64,000 nucleotides of DNA from an uncultured Granulosicoccus sp. (GTDB taxonomy: Bacteria; Pseudomonadota; Gammaproteobacteria; Granulosicoccales; Granulosicoccaceae), in NCBI GenBank assembly GCA_947492525.1, contig CANLNQ010000020.1, positions 62,001 through 126,000 on the forward strand, written 5' to 3'. The position numbers were made by a program, and so were the translations under genes. Position 1 is the first letter of the stretch. Every line of letters begins with the position of its first letter. Positions 60,309 through 64,000 of the stretch are shown in pieces. The notes under the pieces are model-generated. The model was not told the DNA's origin. It ran no database searches and saw only the letters and a program-made list of their open reading frames with translations.

Positions 60309-60933
60309 CATCTTCATCGTCCGGCCCCTTGTCCAGCGTGATGGATTGCACGCTCTGATCGAGATCGTAGAGAATCTCACGCTGTTGATTGTCCCGAATC
60401 AGGCTCTGGATCCAGAAGACCGAACAGATTCTCGCGCCCGACAATACCGGATTGACACAGTGCAGACTGGTTGAGGGATAAAGCACAAGATCGCCGGCAG
60501 CAAGCTTGACTTCCTGCGTACCGAAGCGCGTGTCGATGACCAGCTCCCCGCCCTCGTAGTCACTCACATCAGACAGAAACAGCGTTGCCGACAGGTCTGT
60601 ACGAATCTGACCGCCTCCCGGCAGACCCATGATGGAACTGTCGATATGCGCGCCATATTGCCCCCCACCCGTGTAGCGATTGAACTTGGGCGACAGGATG
60701 CGATTGGGCAAGGCTGCAGACACGAACTGCGGGTGCGTGTTCAACCTCTGCAGTATCGCATCGCCGATATCACGCGCCAGATCGATGCGATCATCAAGAT
60801 GCTGATTGGTCTTGACACTGGCAGCCTGCGAACCGGCCGACAGCCGTCCATCCACCCAGGCGCTGTCTGCCAGCTGCTGCCTGAAACCGTGCGCTTCTTC
60901 AGACGTGAACACCTTTTCAATGACCAACAACAC
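60253..60933 (-). CDS. piuC: PKHD-type Fe(II)/2-oxoglutarate dioxygenase (PiuC/YbiX family)
   Basis: Members of this family are encoded beside siderophore receptors; their substrate is not well established. The protein is 226 residues. The iron triad fits HxD in YGAHIDSSIMG and the distal His in STSLHCVNPV, with the 2-oxoglutarate Arg shortly after in SGARICSVFW. The start is GTG at 60933. It is the last gene of the receptor operon, 39 bases after the FMN enzyme. Confidence 0.9.
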   Translation of the reverse strand: MLLVIEKVFTSEEAHGFRQQLADSAWVDGRLSAGSQAASVKTNQHLDDRIDLARDIGDAILQRLNTHPQFVSAALPNRILSPKFNRYTGGGQYGAHIDSSIMGLPGGGQIRTDLSATLFLSDVSDYEGGELVIDTRFGTQEVKLAAGDLVLYPSTSLHCVNPVLSGARICSVFWIQSLIRDNQQREILYDLDQSVQSITLDKGPDDEDVNRLTGIYHNLMRCWAST

Positions 60934-60972
60934 GTTCGCAGCTCTCTTTGTTCTACAAGGGTGACCTGTCTA

Positions 60973-62085
60973 TCAACGCTGAGCCGTCAGCGCCGATGGA
61001 CGGATGGAATCCAGCGTCGGACAACCTGCCAATGCCATGCAGATCTCCAGTTCATCGCGTAACAACTTCAGCATATGCGCAACGCCCAGAGCGCCGGCCA
61101 CTGCCAGGGCGAACACCTGGGGACGCCCGATCAGCACGGCATCTGCCCCCAGCGCCACGGCCTTGAACACATCCGTGCCTCGACGTACACCACCATCGAG
61201 CAGGACGGCGGGGTCCGGGCCTACGGCAGCTCTGATGGATGCGAGGACGTCAATGGTGGCCGGCACGGTGTCCAGACAGCGCCCACCGTGGTTGGATACC
61301 ACCACGCCCTGCAACCCCTCTTCGATACATCTGACAGCATCATCAGGATGCATGACGCCCTTCAGCAGAATCGGCAGGGAGGTCTGTGTGCGCAGCCACT
61401 GGATATCCCGCCAGGTGGGCGCCTCACTCATCAAGCCCTGGAAGATGATACTTTGCCCTGCCGCAAGAGATTGCTGGCTTGCTGCCGGCTGATCCACCAG
61501 ATTGGCTTCGCCTATACCACTGGGCAAACTGAAACCCGCACGTTGAATCCGGTTTCTGGCACCGTTGACCGGTGCATCGACCGTGACCACCAGAGCCTGG
61601 TAAGCGGCAGCCTCCGCACGCCTGACCAGCTCCAGCGTGAACTGTCTGTCTCTCTGGAAATACAACTGGAACCATTTCCGCCCGGACAGTTTGGTAGCGA
61701 TACTTTCCATGGTCACGGATGACAAGGTGCTCGCGACCATGCAGCTTTCCATCAAGGTGGCGGCCTGCGCTGTGGCCAGTTCAGCCTCTTCGTGGACCAG
61801 CCCCTGATGTGCCACCGGCCCCAGCAGAATCGGGTGACAAAAATCCTGGCCCAGTATCTGACAGTGCGTACCGCCTTTGGAGCAGTCGTTCAGGATACGC
61901 GGGTGGATGGCAATGTCATCGAATGCCGAACTGTTTCTCGCCAGTGTTCGTTCATCCGCGCAACCGCTGGCCAGGTATTCATGAATATCATGCGGCAAGA
62001 CTTCCCGCGCATGAGTCTGGTAGTCCTCCAGGCACACCGTGCCTGGAGGAATCGAACGACTCGCCTTGTCGGGAGTGTGTTGCAT
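60973..62085 (-). CDS. FMN-dependent alpha-hydroxy-acid oxidase/dehydrogenase
   Basis: The protein is 370 residues from the ATG at 62085. It belongs to the lactate/glycolate oxidase family: the FMN lysine is in PILLKGVMHPDDA, the active-site His and Arg in VVSNHGGRCLD (usually SNHGGRQLD), and the phosphate-binding end in LLDGGVRRGTDVFKA. The substrate is not given by the sequence. It starts five bases after the stop of the TonB-dependent receptor, which points to a role in iron or siderophore metabolism rather than general lactate use. Confidence 0.88.
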   Translation of the reverse strand: MQHTPDKASRSIPPGTVCLEDYQTHAREVLPHDIHEYLASGCADERTLARNSSAFDDIAIHPRILNDCSKGGTHCQILGQDFCHPILLGPVAHQGLVHEEAELATAQAATLMESCMVASTLSSVTMESIATKLSGRKWFQLYFQRDRQFTLELVRRAEAAAYQALVVTVDAPVNGARNRIQRAGFSLPSGIGEANLVDQPAASQQSLAAGQSIIFQGLMSEAPTWRDIQWLRTQTSLPILLKGVMHPDDAVRCIEEGLQGVVVSNHGGRCLDTVPATIDVLASIRAAVGPDPAVLLDGGVRRGTDVFKAVALGADAVLIGRPQVFALAVAGALGVAHMLKLLRDELEICMALAGCPTLDSIRPSALTAQR

Positions 62086-62090
62086 CAAGC

Positions 62091-64000
62091 TCAGAATTCG
62101 TAGTTGACGCTCAGGCGCGCATTCAGCGCATCACCCTTGTAGGCAAAGGCGCCACTGCGATAACCGGCCAGATAGTAGTCTTCATCAGTGACGTTACCGA
62201 CATTCAGACGAACAGACAGCTGCTTGCTGAACTCATAAGTCGAGAACAGATCCAGAACGGTATAGTCGGGTATCTCATAGGAGTAGGCACCCGTGTCGGC
62301 ATTGAACCCTGCCGCCGAATCCGGCTGCCCGACATACATGCCGCCCGAATAGGTAACCGTGCCTCCTACCACAACGGACGGTGTCACCTTGTAGCGAAGC
62401 TGTGCATAGGCACTGTTGTCGGCAAAATTACTCAGCACCTTGCCGACAGAGTCTTCGTCGTAGGATTCCAGCACTTCGGAATCCATGATGGCCACACCGG
62501 CCACGGCACTGAGCGACTCCGTGATATTGCCTGCCAATGAGAACTCGACACCCCGGACGCGATTCTTGCCCGTGTTGAGTGTACCCAGTGATTCGTAATC
62601 ATCACCCACGCTTTCCATGACATCGCTTTTGGTCATCTGGAACACCGCCAGTGTTGCCAACAGCTTGTCATCGAACAGATCCCACTTGGTACCCAGCTCG
62701 ATGTTCTGCGACGTCTCCGGCTCACTTTCCGTCACCTGATCCACATCACCACACAGACCACCATAACCGCAGTTACCGCCCAGATCGGACTCACCGCCAT
62801 TGATGTTCGATGAGGTGCTGTAGTTGGCATAGACATTTCCTTCTTCAGCGATCTGGTACACCACGCCCAGATGACCGTTCCACAGGATATCATCGTAGTC
62901 ATAATCGGTCAGCGTGACTTCACCGGTCGTGTTGTCGGTACTGCGCAGCGTATTGGTATAGTCGAAACTGTCCATACGGACACCGAAGAAGCCGGTGAAG
63001 CGATCGGTGAAGTCGATCGTATCCATGGCGGACAGTGAGATCGTGCTGATGCTGAAATCCGAATCGTAGTCACCACGCGTGATCTCTCTGCCCATGAGTC
63101 CGTTCAGATCATCCACAACATTACCGTCCACGTCATAGATGCAATAGCTGGGAGTGGCACCGTTTCGACCCGCCGTCACACAATTTGAGTCACCGGTGTT
63201 GTTGACCTGATACACCCCGTTCAACACATCAGTCTTGCTGAACTCGGCACCGAAGACGAACTGATGGAGTTGATTGCCGATATCGGCATCGACGAACAAA
63301 CTGAGTTGGTCAGCAAAATAGTCGATTTCCTGCCAGCCCTGATGCGTGCTCAAGCTGACGTTCGCCGACCCTGGTGCATCCGGATCTGATTCGTCGAGGG
63401 TCGTTCCACGCGCGCCTGTCATCACATAGCCATTATCGGTTGTACCGTAACGGAATGCGTTTTCCAGACGAACAGAGTCGGTGAACTCATATGCACCTCG
63501 CAAGGTGCCAACCTTGACGGTAGACTCCAGGAAATCCTGATTCTGCAGGTAGACCGGAATATCGTCCACCGGACTGCCACCATCCGGCTCGATATAGGTG
63601 CCCAGATCCGGCTTGTCTTCTGCATTCAGGTAGTAGAAGTCAGCCATCATCGAGAACCTGTCACCCGTGTCGTATCCGGCAGACAATGCAAGCCCCTGAC
63701 GCTCCTCGCTGGCCGGCTCTCGATCCGGTACATCGCTGGTTCCGAGCAGCACATTGGCTCGAACCGCTACCTCGTCATTGATACGCTGATTGGAATCAAC
63801 GGTGATTCGACCATAGGAGTCCGTTCCAACGCCTCCCTGCAGCTTGGTGAAATCATAATCGGTGCTGGCCTGCTTGGTGATGCTGTTGACTGCACCGCCG
63901 GTAGACCCACGACCTGCGAACGTCGAGCTGGGGCCCTTGGTGATTTCCACCTGCTCCACCGCAAAGCTCTCTCGAATGGTCATGCCCGGATCATGCAGGC
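62091..64000 (-). CDS. TonB-dependent siderophore receptor, 5' end outside the window
   Basis: This outer-membrane receptor takes up ferric siderophore with TonB energy. About 636 residues are visible: the second half of the plug (FAVEQVEITKGPSSTFAGRG, then STGGAVNSITK), and the full beta-barrel ending LNARLSVNYEF with the C-terminal Phe. The pattern is like catecholate receptors of the Fiu/CirA group, and the piuC neighbour supports that, but the ligand is not certain. The reading frame stays open to the window edge, so the ATG at 63983 is internal. Confidence 0.92.
   Translation of the reverse strand, partial: LHDPGMTIRESFAVEQVEITKGPSSTFAGRGSTGGAVNSITKQASTDYDFTKLQGGVGTDSYGRITVDSNQRINDEVAVRANVLLGTSDVPDREPASEERQGLALSAGYDTGDRFSMMADFYYLNAEDKPDLGTYIEPDGGSPVDDIPVYLQNQDFLESTVKVGTLRGAYEFTDSVRLENAFRYGTTDNGYVMTGARGTTLDESDPDAPGSANVSLSTHQGWQEIDYFADQLSLFVDADIGNQLHQFVFGAEFSKTDVLNGVYQVNNTGDSNCVTAGRNGATPSYCIYDVDGNVVDDLNGLMGREITRGDYDSDFSISTISLSAMDTIDFTDRFTGFFGVRMDSFDYTNTLRSTDNTTGEVTLTDYDYDDILWNGHLGVVYQIAEEGNVYANYSTSSNINGGESDLGGNCGYGGLCGDVDQVTESEPETSQNIELGTKWDLFDDKLLATLAVFQMTKSDVMESVGDDYESLGTLNTGKNRVRGVEFSLAGNITESLSAVAGVAIMDSEVLESYDEDSVGKVLSNFADNSAYAQLRYKVTPSVVVGGTVTYSGGMYVGQPDSAAGFNADTGAYSYEIPDYTVLDLFSTYEFSKQLSVRLNVGNVTDEDYYLAGYRSGAFAYKGDALNARLSVNYEF

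Overview
This window comes from the chromosome of a gammaproteobacterium outside the Enterobacterales. The gene content and order are core gammaproteobacterial: rpsB-tsf-pyrH-frr-uppS-cdsA-dxr-rseP-bamA-skp-lpxD-fabZ-lpxA; tig-clpP-clpX-lon-hupB-ppiD; iscR-iscS-iscU-iscA-hscB-hscA-fdx-iscX; queA-tgt-yajC-secD-secF; and aroA-cmk-rpsA-ihfB-lapB-pyrF. GC content is moderately high, and GTG starts are common. The genus cannot be fixed from the sequence alone. No phage, insertion sequence, CRISPR array or rRNA operon was found.

Positions 1-12.2 kb (minus strand) form one long run from rpsB to lpxA: translation (rpsB, tsf, frr), UMP kinase, isoprenoid and phospholipid precursors (dxr, uppS, cdsA), the outer-membrane assembly machine (rseP, bamA, skp) and lipid A/fatty acid genes (lpxD, fabZ, lpxA). 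A terminator follows tsf. From 12.4 to 17.9 kb on the plus strand lie map, glnD, dapE and fabI. At 18-19.2 kb a mechanosensitive channel gene (mscL) and a small DUF2470 gene flank an array of seventeen 9-bp tandem repeats.

From 19.4 to 29.1 kb (minus) is the protein quality-control block: a four-tRNA array (Pro, Arg, His, Leu), tig, clpP, clpX, lon, hupB, tRNA-Val, tRNA-Asp and ppiD. From 29.3 to 37 kb is the ISC iron-sulfur operon, with a clear IscR-like operator before iscR, then cysE and trmJ. At 37.1-39 kb suhB and a PlsC-like acyltransferase are on the plus strand; the latter runs convergently into secF. From 38.8 to 51.8 kb (minus) come secF, secD, yajC, tgt, queA, tRNA-Leu, a purine-type phosphoribosyltransferase, pyrF, lapB, ihfB, rpsA, cmk and aroA.

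The last 12 kb are an iron region: fur, hemP, bfd, bfr, exbB, two exbD genes, tonB and fpr, with Fur-box-like sites at about 52.94, 56.44 and 58.96 kb. Next come the remains of a haem ABC transporter (the 3' end of hmuT overlapping the 5' end of hmuU), a secreted protein with a GlyGly-CTERM-like tail, and an operon of a TonB-dependent siderophore receptor, an FMN-dependent alpha-hydroxy-acid oxidase and a PiuC-type Fe(II)/2-oxoglutarate dioxygenase. The least ordinary items are this receptor-oxidase-dioxygenase operon, the decayed haem transporter, an orphan Fur box in a 700-bp gene-poor stretch, and several tandem repeats: 9 bp before the DUF2470 gene, 14 bp before bfr, 6 bp inside tonB, and a 15-C run.
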